DNA of 64,000 bases from Hippasteria phrygiana (GCA_037893225.1 JAZGUH010000197.1:1054001-1118000); one strand, 5' to 3'. Shown: positions 1 through 10,045, counted from the stretch's first letter. A program made the numbers and translations. Notes: generated by a model from the sequence alone, not told the origin.

Positions 1-510
1 ACAGAGGGAGGGGGAGTGAGTGCCTCCTTGTCGATTCAAGTAAGATACCACTGTCGAGTTGTCCATTTCTATTAGGACCAAGCGATCTTCCATGAACTTC
101 GATACTGTCTTGAGAGCTCTGAAAACCGCCAAAAGCTCCAGGTGGTTGATGTGAAGGAGACTTTCCGACTGAGAAAAACGTGGAAAAACTGTGCCCGTCA
201 GGAGGTTCTTGTGTGTCAGCCACCATTTCAGATGTGTTTGAATGAATGGAGACACTGGAACTGGTTTGGTGATAGGATCCGACCGTGGGCGGTAATGATG
301 GAGAAGATGGAGTTGGAGAGGACGCATGTGCATCCTGCACCATAGAACTATATCCACCAAACTGGCCATGAAACCCAGAAGACGAAGCCATGCACGAGCT
401 GGAAGGGATGTCACAGAAAGGAACAGGTGAATACATTCCTCTAGAGCTGTGCATCGATCCAGTGGTGGAGAGACTCTGCCTGTGATGGTATTCAGGCATG
501 CTCCGAGAAA
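1..510 (-). pseudogene. DIRS RNase H-like domain, frame-broken and cut by window edge
   Basis: Reading the minus strand one frame away from the end of the reverse-transcriptase ORF gives an open stretch that starts FLGACLNT. It carries HLKWWL, then INHLELLAV, and later a block beginning MDNSTVVSYLNRQGG. This is the usual DIRS RNase H sequence style, in which the E of LELLAV and the D of MDN are expected catalytic positions. The frame changes just before FLG, near 505, so a one-base indel has split the polyprotein. The domain continues past base 1, so its end cannot be judged. Confidence 0.75.
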
Positions 511-1277
511 TGTACAGGTGTCTGTGTAGGGATCACAGAAGATTTCTCGGTGTTGATGATGAATCCAAAGCTTTGAGTGAGGTCGACTGTTTTTGAAAGA
601 GCCTCCTTGGTGATCTGACAGGACGGGCCAACTATCAGCCAGTCGTCTAGGTAGATGTAGAGATGGACATGCTGACGCCGGAGGGCTGCTGCAACCACTT
701 TCGTAATTCTGGTGAAGACACGCGGGGCCGTGGAAAGGCCAAATGGGAGACATTGGAATTGGTAAGTCGTATCTCGGTAAATGAATTGTAGAAATTTCTG
801 ATGATGTTTGTGGATTGGAATGTGAAGATATGCATCCTTCAGATCTAGGGAAGTGGCCCACCATCCTTGTTGAAGTGTTTGGAGAACGACAGCTAGACTT
901 TTCATGCGAAGGTGTTTAGGGCGAATAAATGCATTGAGTGGCCGAAGATTTATGATTGGACGCCAGTCGCCTGTCTTCTTCGGTGCCAGGAAGAAGGTTG
1001 AAGAAAAACCTGGGGTCGATGAAGGGTAAACTGGAACTATCGCCTTCTTCTCTAGTAAGGATGAAATCTCCCTCTCGAGGGACCTCCGACGGGAAGAATC
1101 TATGGGGACTGGAGTGGATCGGCGAGGGAATTCTTGAGGAGGAGGAGGTAATGTGGTGAATTCCAACTGGTACCCCAAAGAAATTGTCTGAAGAACCCAG
1201 GTATCTGATGTTATGTGAATCCATTCGTGAGAGAATTCCCGAAGCCGACCCCCTACAGGACCCGGAGCAGGGGGCAT
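492..1277 (-). CDS. DIRS reverse transcriptase, broken at C-terminus
   Basis: This 261-residue ORF copies RNA into DNA for the DIRS element. Visible reverse-transcriptase blocks are: the primer-grip lead-in LLEKKAIVPVY, the fingers block WRPIINLRPLN (about residue 105), the first catalytic aspartate in SLDLKDAYLHIPI (about 145), QFQCLPFGLSTAPRVFT (about 172) and the YLDDW box (about 208). YLDDW with a following W is characteristic of DIRS rather than gypsy enzymes. The ORF ends in FSEHA because of a frameshift, and the continuation is found in another frame below position 510. Its start overlaps the region just after the gag stop, as is common in DIRS elements, so the shown methionine may not be the real start. 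Confidence 0.85.
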   Translation of the reverse strand: MPPAPGPVGGRLREFSHEWIHITSDTWVLQTISLGYQLEFTTLPPPPQEFPRRSTPVPIDSSRRRSLEREISSLLEKKAIVPVYPSSTPGFSSTFFLAPKKTGDWRPIINLRPLNAFIRPKHLRMKSLAVVLQTLQQGWWATSLDLKDAYLHIPIHKHHQKFLQFIYRDTTYQFQCLPFGLSTAPRVFTRITKVVAAALRRQHVHLYIYLDDWLIVGPSCQITKEALSKTVDLTQSFGFIINTEKSSVIPTQTPVHFSEHA

Positions 1278-1299
1278 GAAAATTACACTGGCGTTGTAG

Positions 1300-2704
1300 T
1301 CATTTGCCCCAATTCTGCCACGAACCTCGGGACTTGAAGGAACGCGAATATCTGGAGGGCTGCGATTTAGCAGTTGAAGAAAAGCGGTGCATGAACCTGG
1401 GAGTCACTGAGGACGACGCTTTGGGCTCACGAAGTACTCTAGACTGTGGTTGTCGCAAAAAGCCTCGGCTTTGTCTGAAACCACTGTAGCTAGGATGAGA
1501 GCCCCTTTTGTAAGATGAGGAACCTGTGCGATGTAAATCGATCCTTTCCTCGGTTTTGAGATGTTTGGCCTCTTTCAGCAAGGATTCTTCAAATTTGTTG
1601 TTGAAAAGATCGCTGCCCGTGAGGGGAAGGGACTCCATTCGTTCCCTAGAGCCTTGAGAAGGCCAAAACATGTTGTCGAGGATCATAGACCTGCGAATAG
1701 ATGTGGTGATGGCCGACCCAACAGCGAATTCCCGGAAGCAGGAACTTAGGCAGTCATCCATGAATTTGAACATTGTATGAAGAAGATCCGGGTCAACTGA
1801 CGTAGGGTCTTTAGAAATCCGAGCAAGAGTATCTGAAAGAAGCAGTGAGAAACTAGAGATTTTAGCCCCATTGTGTAGGTGTCGGTCTGCATTTTCCAAC
1901 ATTTTATTTAGTTCCTTGGAGCGTTTGTCAGGGAAGAGAAATTTCTTATTGTAGGAAGGACCATACTTCTCAGCACAGAGTTTGTCCTTAACCTCGGTGG
2001 TAATTTTAGGTACGGTGAAGTATGTAGCGCTATCAGCTTCATTAGTTTTGAAAAGGTTCAGTTCTCGTGAAGGAATGGCCGATTTCTTCCTCAAGACATT
2101 ATTAAAAGCATCATCCATGATGTCTGCACATGAACTGTCCACTGGAAATTGTACTTTCTGTGGAGGAGCACAGTATGTAGAATCCCTACGAAAGGAGGGA
2201 CGAGTAGTCTCTTTAGGTGAAGGTGGAGGGAATTGTAGTAATCGACCCACTTCAGGAATCACAATGTTGCCCCTTTGAGCCATGGAAGCATTTGAGAAAT
2301 CTGGAAATTCCTGGTCCGAAAGACTATCTGGTGAAAATGAACTGGAACGTAAGTACCGACCGGGTGGAGAACCCGAACGGCTACGTGAAGGAGAACTGTG
2401 GCGGTCACCATGTCGAATTGGGGAACAGTATCTGTGGCGGTCGCCATGTTGAATTGGGGAACGAGACCTGGAGCGATAAACTCGCCGGGAGGAACGATGA
2501 TGAGATCTAAGCGAAAAATCATATTCGTCTCTGTAATGGCGTGGAGGGGAAGGACGAAACGATACATGCTTGTCAGAGTCCCTTGCCCAGTGAACAGGAT
2601 GTGAACTGTCTCCATAATAGCAGTGATCAGGATTTCTCACTGAAACGGGGATATCATGCCGGGGATAATGTGGAAAATTCCTATAGTCGTAACTGTATGC
2701 CCAA

Positions 2705-2740
<36 letters not shown>

Positions 2741-2784
2741 GGGGGGGCGAAAGTAAGAATTTTGCGGCTCACCGTGACTACCAT
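1300..2784 (-). CDS. DIRS gag-like protein
   Basis: This 494-residue ORF has a polyproline run (from the poly-G tract at 2706-2748) and a Ser/Arg-rich segment at about residues 90-150 with repeats such as RSRSRSP. The central part has the conserved look of DIRS gag, for example KYGPSYNKKFLFPDKRS at about 275, then a basic C-terminal tail. It should bind the element RNA. The first residues before the prolines are out of frame: the true upstream sequence reads into the proline run from another frame (see 2749-3190). This ORF therefore begins artificially at a methionine in the wrong frame. Function is inferred from position before the reverse transcriptase and from family resemblance. Confidence 0.7.
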
Positions 2785-3190
2785 GCATTAAAACTTCTCT
2801 TGGCATGCCGAGAGAGATTCCTTGGAGATTCTGAGTGAAAACCAATCCACTAGTGGGAGCGGAGCCGCTAACGCTAAACTGCACACGATGCGTAGAATTT
2901 CTGACGCTGGAAATTGTAGCATTAGCAGTATAAATGGTCGTGGTGTAGGTATTGGCCGACGTACAAGCAGTGGTGAAAACTCCCGAACATGTATTGGCCG
3001 AAGAAGACGAGTTCGGGACGGGTCGAGTCTGGTTGTCCTGCCAGTCGGTGAAAATCCGCCATTGGTCATCGGTCCAACAGCTGCAGACAGTGCAAACATT
3101 TTCGCAGCAACAGACACGACATCTATAGCAGGTAGAATGGTCATCGAAATCTAAGGCATTTGGAGCTCCTCCACAAGATCTGCATTTAGT
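2749..3190 (-). pseudogene. Cysteine-rich N-terminal part of DIRS gag
   Basis: A minus-strand frame open from about 3190 into the poly-G tract encodes a zinc-finger-like start: TKCRSCGG, then DDHSTCYRCR, then a CCC-rich stretch with CTVCSCWTDDQW. The order C-x2-C, D-x-H-x2-C-x2-C, then more C-x2-C resembles the start of many DIRS gag proteins. It then runs through a Ser/Thr-rich linker and enters the proline run in a frame different from the gag ORF at 1300-2784. No methionine is seen before TKCRSC. Directly upstream are two copies of a T-run ending in CCAG, which look like splice acceptors, so the first exon may be elsewhere. Confidence 0.55.
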
Positions 3191-3347
3191 CTGGAAAAAA
3201 AGCGCACTGGAAAAAAAGCGAAGATCACTTGAGGGCGTCCTAACGGGTGGGGCCGTGCAGTGTATGGAGCTACGTCATGGGCTTTGTTATTGGCTTTTCC
3301 GAAATCCTTCGGAAAAGGCTTTCTTCTTCTTCTTCTTCTTCTTCTTC
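3191..3347. repeat. Short flank with perfect hairpin and (TTC)9 microsatellite
   Basis: Between the DIRS element and the LINE lies about 130 bp of unassigned sequence. It contains an inverted repeat, CTTTTCCGAA and TTCGGAAAAG, at about 3293-3318, followed by nine uninterrupted TTC units at 3321-3347. The LINE starts directly after these units. Confidence 0.7.
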
Positions 3348-3557
3348 GTGTTCGGACGTGTTTCGATCGAGCTCCCGGAAAAGTAAGAATATCTAGCGTT
3401 TTAGACCGCGTATGGTCCTAGTTTTTATATTGTTGTATTCGGTTTTGTTTATAGGTCCTACTAGACCCTCCTCCTTTTGTCGGGTGTTATCATTTAAGAG
3501 TAATTTTACGTTCATTTTGCATTTCATTTCGTTGTTTTCTCGCTGTGGCTGGTCACC

Positions 3558-5210
3558 ATGACCAGTCAAGCGAACACATCTGTAAGGGCTCAGCCGAGCG
3601 TACCCTCGGCTGGCCCGAGCGTGCCCTCGGCTGGGCCTACTAAGCCCATTGTTGAGGGTAATGAGCCTTTCAGGAATGTTACCCGCAACAATGGCATTTC
3701 ATTCAAAGCGGCTGACAATGTCTCCGTTCAATCTTACATGGACGCCATTACAAAAATCCTGAATCCTAAAGAAATACTCTCCGCTTCCAGAATTTCCAAT
3801 GGCCGCATTGCCATATACCTCAGCTCGAGAGAGGCGGTCGTCGATGCAGTTCAACAACAGGAACTCGCATACGACGGCTCCTTTCTCGAGCTGACTCCCC
3901 TTGTCCGACCCACCACCCGTCTTACACTTTCCAACGTGTACCCTGAAATCCCGAACGGAGTCATTGCAGCCAACCTATCGTCCTTTTGTAAGGTGGTGTC
4001 CCAAATCCGGCCCATTCCCCTTGGACTCAAGAGTAAAAATCTAAATCACATAATGAGCTTCCGAAGGCAGGTTCAAATTCTTCTCAACCCAAACGTTACC
4101 CCTCCCGATCATATCAACTTCCACTATAACGGTACTAACTATCGAGTATTTCTATCCACGGAGTCGGTGCGCTGCTTCAATTGCGGCGAATTCGGCCACA
4201 TAAGCAGAGCCTGCAAGAAGCAGAACCCCGCCCGCGGGGACGACGGTGCCAATGGCGACACAAACCCCCTCAACCCCCCACCCGTCTTCGTCAAACCTAA
4301 TTCCAAATCCGACCCCAAACACCCACCCAAACGATCCAAATCCGACCCGCCCGGCCCCGCCTCCCCTGCGCCTGCGGGGTCGGCTCGTCGGTCGGAAGTT
4401 CCGACCGCCGCGCCACCCCCACCCACGGGCGGGGTCCCTGAGGGGTCCCGGCCCTGGGCCGCAGCGTGCGCGCCCCCCAAGAGCTATGCTGGTCCTCGGC
4501 CATCATGGGGCTACGGCCGTTATTCGTCCGGCTCGCCCCGCGCGTCGGACTCGGCCGGCCCGAGCACGCTCGCTGCGGATGCAACGCGCACCCCTGGCGG
4601 GGGCGGAGTCCGGGCTCCTCCTACCAATCCTCCCTCCAATTCCCCCGAAGTGCTGCCGATATGGGGCTCCCCCCCTCCCCCCTCCAGATCCTTCTCGGAC
4701 GTTGTTGCTAAACGCAAACAGGTTTCCCCCACTCCTGTGAATGACTCCTCCAAACTCATTCCCCTTCATTCACCCTCTCCTCGCAGAAAACTGGCCAGGA
4801 AACAACCGAGCCCCATGTCGACAGCCTCTCCCACCCTCTCCCAAGCCCTCAACTCCCAGTCCTCCATCCCACCCACCCCCCTCGGTGGTTCCCAAACACC
4901 CATGCCCTCGACTCCGGCGTCCACCGCGGGCGAGGCCGACACCGACTCCGTGAACTGGGAGGACACACAGACGGACGAAGACCTTCCGTCTAAAGTCTTC
5001 CCACTAACCAAAGGCCCACTATCTCAATCTGAACTCATTGATTTCCTGTCTTCGGTTAAAGCTAGAAAGAAGCCAGCCCAGATTGCCAGAAAATTCACGG
5101 CAAACATTCCTGGGCTGGTTAGACAACTCAAACCCCTACGCAACCACCCCCTTCTGCAAAAACGCATGCAGCAGAGGATCTCCAAACTTCTCAATACTTT
5201 AGATAAATAG
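3558..5210 (+). CDS. LINE ORF1 protein, RNA-binding with CCHC knuckle
   Basis: This 550-residue ORF is the nucleic-acid-binding partner of the LINE. The N-terminal third (about 40-200) has alternating short strands and helices that look like the RRM-like folds of Tx1-type ORF1 proteins. A zinc knuckle CFNCGEFGHISRAC lies at about residues 206-219. The rest is proline-, serine- and alanine-rich and probably disordered until a conserved-looking C-terminal segment (about 470-550) with a basic helix. ATG at 3558 (context accATGA) is the first in the frame after the leader. The stop is 16 bp before ORF2. GC content rises strongly at 4250-4650, giving long ORFs on other frames that are not genes. 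Confidence 0.85.
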   Translation: MTSQANTSVRAQPSVPSAGPSVPSAGPTKPIVEGNEPFRNVTRNNGISFKAADNVSVQSYMDAITKILNPKEILSASRISNGRIAIYLSSREAVVDAVQQQELAYDGSFLELTPLVRPTTRLTLSNVYPEIPNGVIAANLSSFCKVVSQIRPIPLGLKSKNLNHIMSFRRQVQILLNPNVTPPDHINFHYNGTNYRVFLSTESVRCFNCGEFGHISRACKKQNPARGDDGANGDTNPLNPPPVFVKPNSKSDPKHPPKRSKSDPPGPASPAPAGSARRSEVPTAAPPPPTGGVPEGSRPWAAACAPPKSYAGPRPSWGYGRYSSGSPRASDSAGPSTLAADATRTPGGGGVRAPPTNPPSNSPEVLPIWGSPPPPSRSFSDVVAKRKQVSPTPVNDSSKLIPLHSPSPRRKLARKQPSPMSTASPTLSQALNSQSSIPPTPLGGSQTPMPSTPASTAGEADTDSVNWEDTQTDEDLPSKVFPLTKGPLSQSELIDFLSSVKARKKPAQIARKFTANIPGLVRQLKPLRNHPLLQKRMQQRISKLLNTLDK

Positions 5211-5226
5211 TTCTTTTTTTTTCATT

Positions 5227-8200
5227 ATGGAGTTATGTAGATTTGTGCCCATCCTAGCAATGACACTGTCACTGCTGACTCTCAACACCGCCGGCTGTTC
5301 CGCACCTATCCATAACAATTCCTTTCAAATATATATTGACCAAATTGCTTTTAACCCCGACATAGTTCTTTTGCAAGAAACTTATCATTTAAATGAAAAC
5401 AGCCCTTGCTGGAACATGTGGTCCTACTCCCCTTTCTGTTCTCCCGGGCCCAAAGGCTCGGGAGTAACTACTCTTGTTAAAAATAGCAATAACGTCGAAG
5501 TTATTTCTTCTTCTACCATCTATGATGGACATATTATATATTCTAAAATTAAACTCAATAATATCATTTATCATATTTATAATACCCTTATTCCCCAATT
5601 TGATAAAAGTGCTTTACTTGCACTCAATAAATTACTTGACCACTGTTCCGGCTGCGGTGACGGTGTCATTGTGATCGGAGGTGATTTTAATTGTACCGAA
5701 AACCCGGCTATTGATCGTCTGTGTATGCCGATCGAGCACAGACCCAAAGTTGCCATGGCTCTCAGGGACGCTGTCAATGCATTGTCTCTTTGTGACGCCT
5801 GGCGCAGACTGAATCCCCTCGACCAAAAATTCACCTGGCTGAGGAATAATCCCGCTAAACTATGCGGGGTTTCCAAAGCCAGGTTGGATCGCTTTTACGT
5901 GTCACCTAGTATTCTTTCTTCCATTTACTCCTGTTCTATTCTTCCGTGCTCCCTTTCAGACCACTGTGCAGTTACCTTAACAATTAAAATCCCTTCGCAT
6001 ACTCCGAGGAGCAGTGCCTATTGGCATTTCAACAACTCGCTCCTCGGAGATAACAACTACCGCGATATTATTATTCAATTCTGGATACAATGGAGAGAGG
6101 ACAAGTGCAACTTTCCGAATCTCGCCGCTTGGTGGGATTTTGGAAAGTTGCACATTAAATCCCTCACCCAAATGTACAGCTCCAAATTAGCGAAAGAAAA
6201 ACGGCACGCCCTTTTGGAAATAAACCGTAAAATCGATGAGATTCAGTCTGCGCCGGACTTAACACCCCAAACTAGAGCCACCCTTATTGAACAAAGAAAC
6301 CATTTAAACTTTCTTTTTAAAACTGAAGCTCAGGGCGCTCTTGTCAGATCTCGTTTCAAACATCTCAGCGAGACTGACTCGTGCTCTGCCTATTTCTTCA
6401 ATCTGGAAAAATCAAATTCTCTATCTAAAAATATTTCTCACATCCGTCTTTCCTCTGGAGCTATTTCCGACAATCCTTCTGAAATTAAGACGCACGTTCG
6501 TGACTTTTACAAAAATCTCTACAGCCGAGTCCCCACTGACAAGAGCGCCCTCAATCAACTATTACAAGATGTCGGCGAGCTCGACTCTGAAGATTCAGAG
6601 GACCTTGATCGTCCTCTGTCTATTGAGGAACTCGAGCTCGCTGTCAAGCAACTTGGCAAAGATAAAACGCCCGGCCTGGACGGCCTCTCTTCAGAATTTT
6701 TTCAGTCCTTCTGGCCCCTTCTAAAAAATGACTTTTTATCTGTCCTCGAGTCTTCCATCCAATCTGGCTCTTTACCCCATTCCCTACGGAAAGCAGCCAT
6801 CACCCTGCTTCCCAAGAAGGGGGACCTGGCCGACATTGCCAATTGGCGCCCGGTCTCCCTTCTCAACACCGATTACAAGATCTTTGCCAAGTTGCTTGCA
6901 AACAGACTGAGGCAGTGCATTGGTAGCGTCGTTGGCGAAGACCAAAGCTACTGTGTCCCTGGCCGATCCATTTACGACAACATCAATCTTATCCGCGACA
7001 TCATTTCTTACTCCAATTTTTCTGACACCCCCCTCGCCGTGATCAACTTGGATCAGAAAAAAGCTTTTGATAATGTTGATCATGGCTATCTCTTCGACAC
7101 CATGAGAGCCATGGGCTTTGGCAAGAATTTCATCTCCTATCTTCAAATATTGTACGGCGGCGCCGAGAGCCTAGTCAAAGTGTGTGGCTCACTGACGGCC
7201 CCCTTCTCATTTGAGAAGGGGATACGTCAGGGATGCCCGCTCTCGGGGCTGCTGTACTCCATCGCTATAGAACCTCTGTTAAATCACCTCAGAAATAACC
7301 TGGCCGATCAGGCCTTTCATATTCCCGACACGGATTTCTCGTGCGCTGTATCGGCGTACGCAGACGACATTTCCGTATTTGTCACCTCCGATCCGGGTTT
7401 CCAAGCAGTCGAAGAGGCCTACGGCCTCTTCGCAAAATCCTCTGCTGCATGTTTAAACACTCAGAAGTCCCAGGGTCTATGGGCCGGTTCCTGGACCGGA
7501 CGAAGCGACAAGCCTCTTAATTTTTCCTGGAACAGTGAAGGTCTCCCCTTTCTCGGAGTTCACTTAGGAAATTCGAACAAATATGTCCAACAGAATTGGG
7601 CTAAATGCAAGAATAAACTAAATAGAACGTTGTCCTCCTGGTCTCGCCTATTTTACGCCCTTTCTTTCAAAGGCAAAACTTTAATTGCCAATCAACTGGC
7701 CGCTTCTAAAATTTATCATACTCTTGCCGTTCTTTCCCCTCCTGCTAATGTCCTAAGTGAACTCCAGAATGCCCTTGTTGACTTCGTCTGGTCCAACAAA
7801 AGGCACTACCTCACAAAAGAAACTCTGTATAAACATCCCGACAAAGGAGGACTTGGTCTTGCATGCCTCCAAGCACGCATTTTCACTTTTAGACTCGCCA
7901 CTGTCCAACGATTCCTCGGACTGCACTCCCATCCCGCCTACTTTCTGATCGGCCATTTTTTCAGGCAATATCGCAAACTCGGTTTTGACTTTCATCTTTT
8001 TCACCTCCAAACAGACCCAAAATTTCATATTAGCATCCCCGTGTTTCATAGTGATCTCTTGCGTGCTTGGACGGCGTCCGGAGCTCGAGTCGAAACACAA
8101 CCCGATTCTATCAACCATGTCTACAATTTGCCCTTAAATTGTTCTATTCTGAGCGATGCAGCTGATGGTGGGGGAACCCCTCCCGTGCGTCTCGCGGCGT

Positions 8201-9123
8201 GTGGAGTCAAACTCGTCCGCCATCTTTTGGATCCCACCACCGGCCGATGGATCGATGCCCGCACCCTCGTCACTTCGTTTCAAGGACTCCGACCTCCTTC
8301 CCTACGCCTTCTGAATCTGGACATCAAACGCCTACTCTCCACGCTCATCCTTCAATATCCCAATCTGCTCTCTGAGGAGGGATGCATCCTACCACTTTCC
8401 GATCTTCAAAACATCTCCATTCTTCCGGACTGTCCAGTCGGTTTCAACTTACCTTCCTACAACAATGGACTCTCCGCACCATCCAAATCTATGTATGCCA
8501 TTTTCAACGAGGAGATCAACCATCATTCAAGCTTCTCCTCCTCTCACTGGCACACACTGGGCTTCCTCAATTCCTCCACCCAACTTCAATGGCGGAACAT
8601 TTACAAACTTCCTACCTCCAAGAAAGAGGGCGACGTTCAGTTTAAGTTGTTTCACAACTTTCTGCCCTCTCTCTCCGTCCTACATCATCTCAACCCTGAC
8701 ATATCTTCTACCTGCGGATGGTGCGGAGAGAAGGGCTCGATCCATCACCTCTTCATTATCTGTCCGGCTATACAACCTGTTCTCAATCTGCTTCACTCAC
8801 TGCTCCATCGTCTACTTCCGTCTCTACAACTCAACTTTGACGTCTATTGGGCGCTGATTCCGCACGCCAAGGGGCGCAAAAAGGAGGCGGTTTGTCTAGC
8901 GAACTTCCTCATCATCAGCTGCAAAAATATCATATATTTCTTATATCGTACCTCCCGGTTCGTTGAACCCCTTATTATATGGCAGCACCGCCTTAGAAGC
9001 AAAATTCTCCTTGATTTCACTTATTATAAAATGTCGGATAACGTCAATGCTTTCTGTAATAAATGGTGTATAAATAATGCCCTCCTAGTCTGTAATAATA
9101 ACGTTTTGACATGGTTCTTTTAA
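5227..9123 (+). CDS. LINE ORF2: APE endonuclease and reverse transcriptase
   Basis: This complete 1298-residue enzyme nicks the target and primes reverse transcription there. The N-terminal endonuclease (about 10-250) keeps the expected residues: N in LTLNTAG, E in LLQETYH, D and N in GGDFNCTEN, and the final SDH in SLSDHCAV. The reverse transcriptase (about 460-760) shows TPGLDGLSSEF, NWRPVSLLNTDYK, NLDQKKAFDNVDH, GIRQGCPLSGLLYSIA and the YADD catalytic box. The C-terminal third carries a likely zinc motif CGWCGEKGSIHHLFIIC at about 1172. No stop or frameshift is visible. Clade assignment to Tx1 rests on VPGRSIYDNI and the Q in NLDQ. Confidence 0.92.
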   Translation: MELCRFVPILAMTLSLLTLNTAGCSAPIHNNSFQIYIDQIAFNPDIVLLQETYHLNENSPCWNMWSYSPFCSPGPKGSGVTTLVKNSNNVEVISSSTIYDGHIIYSKIKLNNIIYHIYNTLIPQFDKSALLALNKLLDHCSGCGDGVIVIGGDFNCTENPAIDRLCMPIEHRPKVAMALRDAVNALSLCDAWRRLNPLDQKFTWLRNNPAKLCGVSKARLDRFYVSPSILSSIYSCSILPCSLSDHCAVTLTIKIPSHTPRSSAYWHFNNSLLGDNNYRDIIIQFWIQWREDKCNFPNLAAWWDFGKLHIKSLTQMYSSKLAKEKRHALLEINRKIDEIQSAPDLTPQTRATLIEQRNHLNFLFKTEAQGALVRSRFKHLSETDSCSAYFFNLEKSNSLSKNISHIRLSSGAISDNPSEIKTHVRDFYKNLYSRVPTDKSALNQLLQDVGELDSEDSEDLDRPLSIEELELAVKQLGKDKTPGLDGLSSEFFQSFWPLLKNDFLSVLESSIQSGSLPHSLRKAAITLLPKKGDLADIANWRPVSLLNTDYKIFAKLLANRLRQCIGSVVGEDQSYCVPGRSIYDNINLIRDIISYSNFSDTPLAVINLDQKKAFDNVDHGYLFDTMRAMGFGKNFISYLQILYGGAESLVKVCGSLTAPFSFEKGIRQGCPLSGLLYSIAIEPLLNHLRNNLADQAFHIPDTDFSCAVSAYADDISVFVTSDPGFQAVEEAYGLFAKSSAACLNTQKSQGLWAGSWTGRSDKPLNFSWNSEGLPFLGVHLGNSNKYVQQNWAKCKNKLNRTLSSWSRLFYALSFKGKTLIANQLAASKIYHTLAVLSPPANVLSELQNALVDFVWSNKRHYLTKETLYKHPDKGGLGLACLQARIFTFRLATVQRFLGLHSHPAYFLIGHFFRQYRKLGFDFHLFHLQTDPKFHISIPVFHSDLLRAWTASGARVETQPDSINHVYNLPLNCSILSDAADGGGTPPVRLAACGVKLVRHLLDPTTGRWIDARTLVTSFQGLRPPSLRLLNLDIKRLLSTLILQYPNLLSEEGCILPLSDLQNISILPDCPVGFNLPSYNNGLSAPSKSMYAIFNEEINHHSSFSSSHWHTLGFLNSSTQLQWRNIYKLPTSKKEGDVQFKLFHNFLPSLSVLHHLNPDISSTCGWCGEKGSIHHLFIICPAIQPVLNLLHSLLHRLLPSLQLNFDVYWALIPHAKGRKKEAVCLANFLIISCKNIIYFLYRTSRFVEPLIIWQHRLRSKILLDFTYYKMSDNVNAFCNKWCINNALLVCNNNVLTWFF

Positions 9124-9919
9124 ACAAATAGGTGTATTCTTGGCGGGGTGGGGTCACTAGCCCGAGTCCTGGATAGCTGTTCGCCTTAGCTTAGGTGTGA
9201 CGTGTTACGGCTCTGCCACTGGGACTCGGGCTGGCCCTAGCCCTTTCGCTCCCTTTTGTTCCCTCTCTACCATTTACAATTTATGTCCCCAATTTTGTAA
9301 TTGTGACATGGTTGTTCCCCCCCCCCCTCCCCACCTCTCTGACCCCTCTCGGTCCACCCTCCCCCTCCCATCCCAGGGTCCATCTAGGTCCCTACCCCTT
9401 TCTCTCCCTTCTTTTTCTTTCGCCTACCCCTTTGGGAGCCGCCGGAGTGGGCCATATGGCCCACACCCAGTTATCTGGTGGCTCCCCCTCCCGGGGATCC
9501 TCGACGGGGTCAGCCAAAATCGTGCTGTTTCCCCGGCCGTACAGGATCCCCCTTCTTTTCTCCTTTCCCTTGCTCCCTTGCATAAATAAATTAGTTTTTT
9601 TTGTTTCTAATGTTTTCCAATTTTGAAAGTATTCAGATTTATAGTTTACTTTTGTGAATTACTTTATTGTATTTAAAGTAAAATTTGGTGATATATTGGT
9701 TTACTTTTTGTATTATTTATAAGTTAATTAAAGTAAAAGTTGCCACGTAATGATTTTTTCCTTGTGAAATATTTTCCTTAGTTTACCATACAACATTAGT
9801 ACGACTTTCCGTTAATCATCCTTTTATTTGTATATTATTTACATTGTATATATTTTTTGTTTAATCATTGTACACTTTCAATCGAAATAAAGTTTTCTTT
9901 TGAAAAGTCAAAAAAAAAG
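9124..9919 (+). other. 3' untranslated region of the LINE
   Basis: About 800 bp with a pyrimidine-rich first half (C-runs near 9316-9420) and an AT-rich second half. AATAAA lies at about 9887, and the region ends in a run of A before the TTC array. No credible gene is seen. Confidence 0.7.
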
Positions 9920-9920
9920 T

Positions 9921-10045
9921 CTTCTTCTTCTTCTTCTTCTTCTTCTTCTTCTTCTTCTTCTTCTTCTTCTTCTTCTTCTTCTTCTTCTTCTTCTTCTTCT
10001 TCTTCTTCTTCTTCTTCTTCTTCTTCTTCTTCTTCTTCTTCTTCT
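9921..10045 (+). repeat. (CTT)n microsatellite at LINE 3' end
   Basis: About 125 bp of uninterrupted CTT units directly after the LINE A-run and directly before the 603-bp satellite. It is probably the other half of the target microsatellite, possibly expanded. The long polyserine and polyglutamate reading frames here are not genes. Confidence 0.9.

Larger units (their letters stand above)
1..3190 (-). mobile_element. DIRS-type tyrosine-recombinase retrotransposon, partial
   Basis: Read on the minus strand, this block gives in order a cysteine-rich gag start, a gag body, a reverse transcriptase and an RNase H-like region, and then leaves the window at base 1. The catalytic block YLDDW in the reverse transcriptase and the gag style are typical of DIRS elements. 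In that order the tyrosine recombinase normally follows RNase H, so it would lie left of the window and is not seen. The upstream end near 3190 is unclear because no terminal repeat is recognised there. There are at least two frame breaks: one in the poly-G tract at 2706-2748 and one near 505. It is therefore probably an inactive copy, unless the breaks are assembly errors in homopolymers. Confidence 0.85.
3348..9919 (+). mobile_element. Full-length Tx1-clade non-LTR retrotransposon inserted in (TTC)n
   Basis: A LINE of about 6.6 kb with a 5' leader (3348-3557), ORF1, ORF2 and a 3' untranslated region ending in an AATAAA at about 9887 and a short A-run. (TTC)9 lies at its left edge and about 41 units of TTC at its right edge, in the same orientation. 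The reverse transcriptase blocks VPGRSIYDN and NLDQKKAFDNVDH are typical of the Tx1 clade, which is known for sequence-specific targets; relatives that target TC and TTC microsatellites (Kibi, Koshi) are known. Both ORFs are open, so this copy could be recent or active. The Koshi-like assignment is an inference from target and clade. Confidence 0.85.

Noticed and set aside
4139..4769. Several long frames overlapping LINE ORF1 on both strands
   Set aside because: High GC content in the proline-rich part of ORF1 lowers stop frequency; these are shadow frames.
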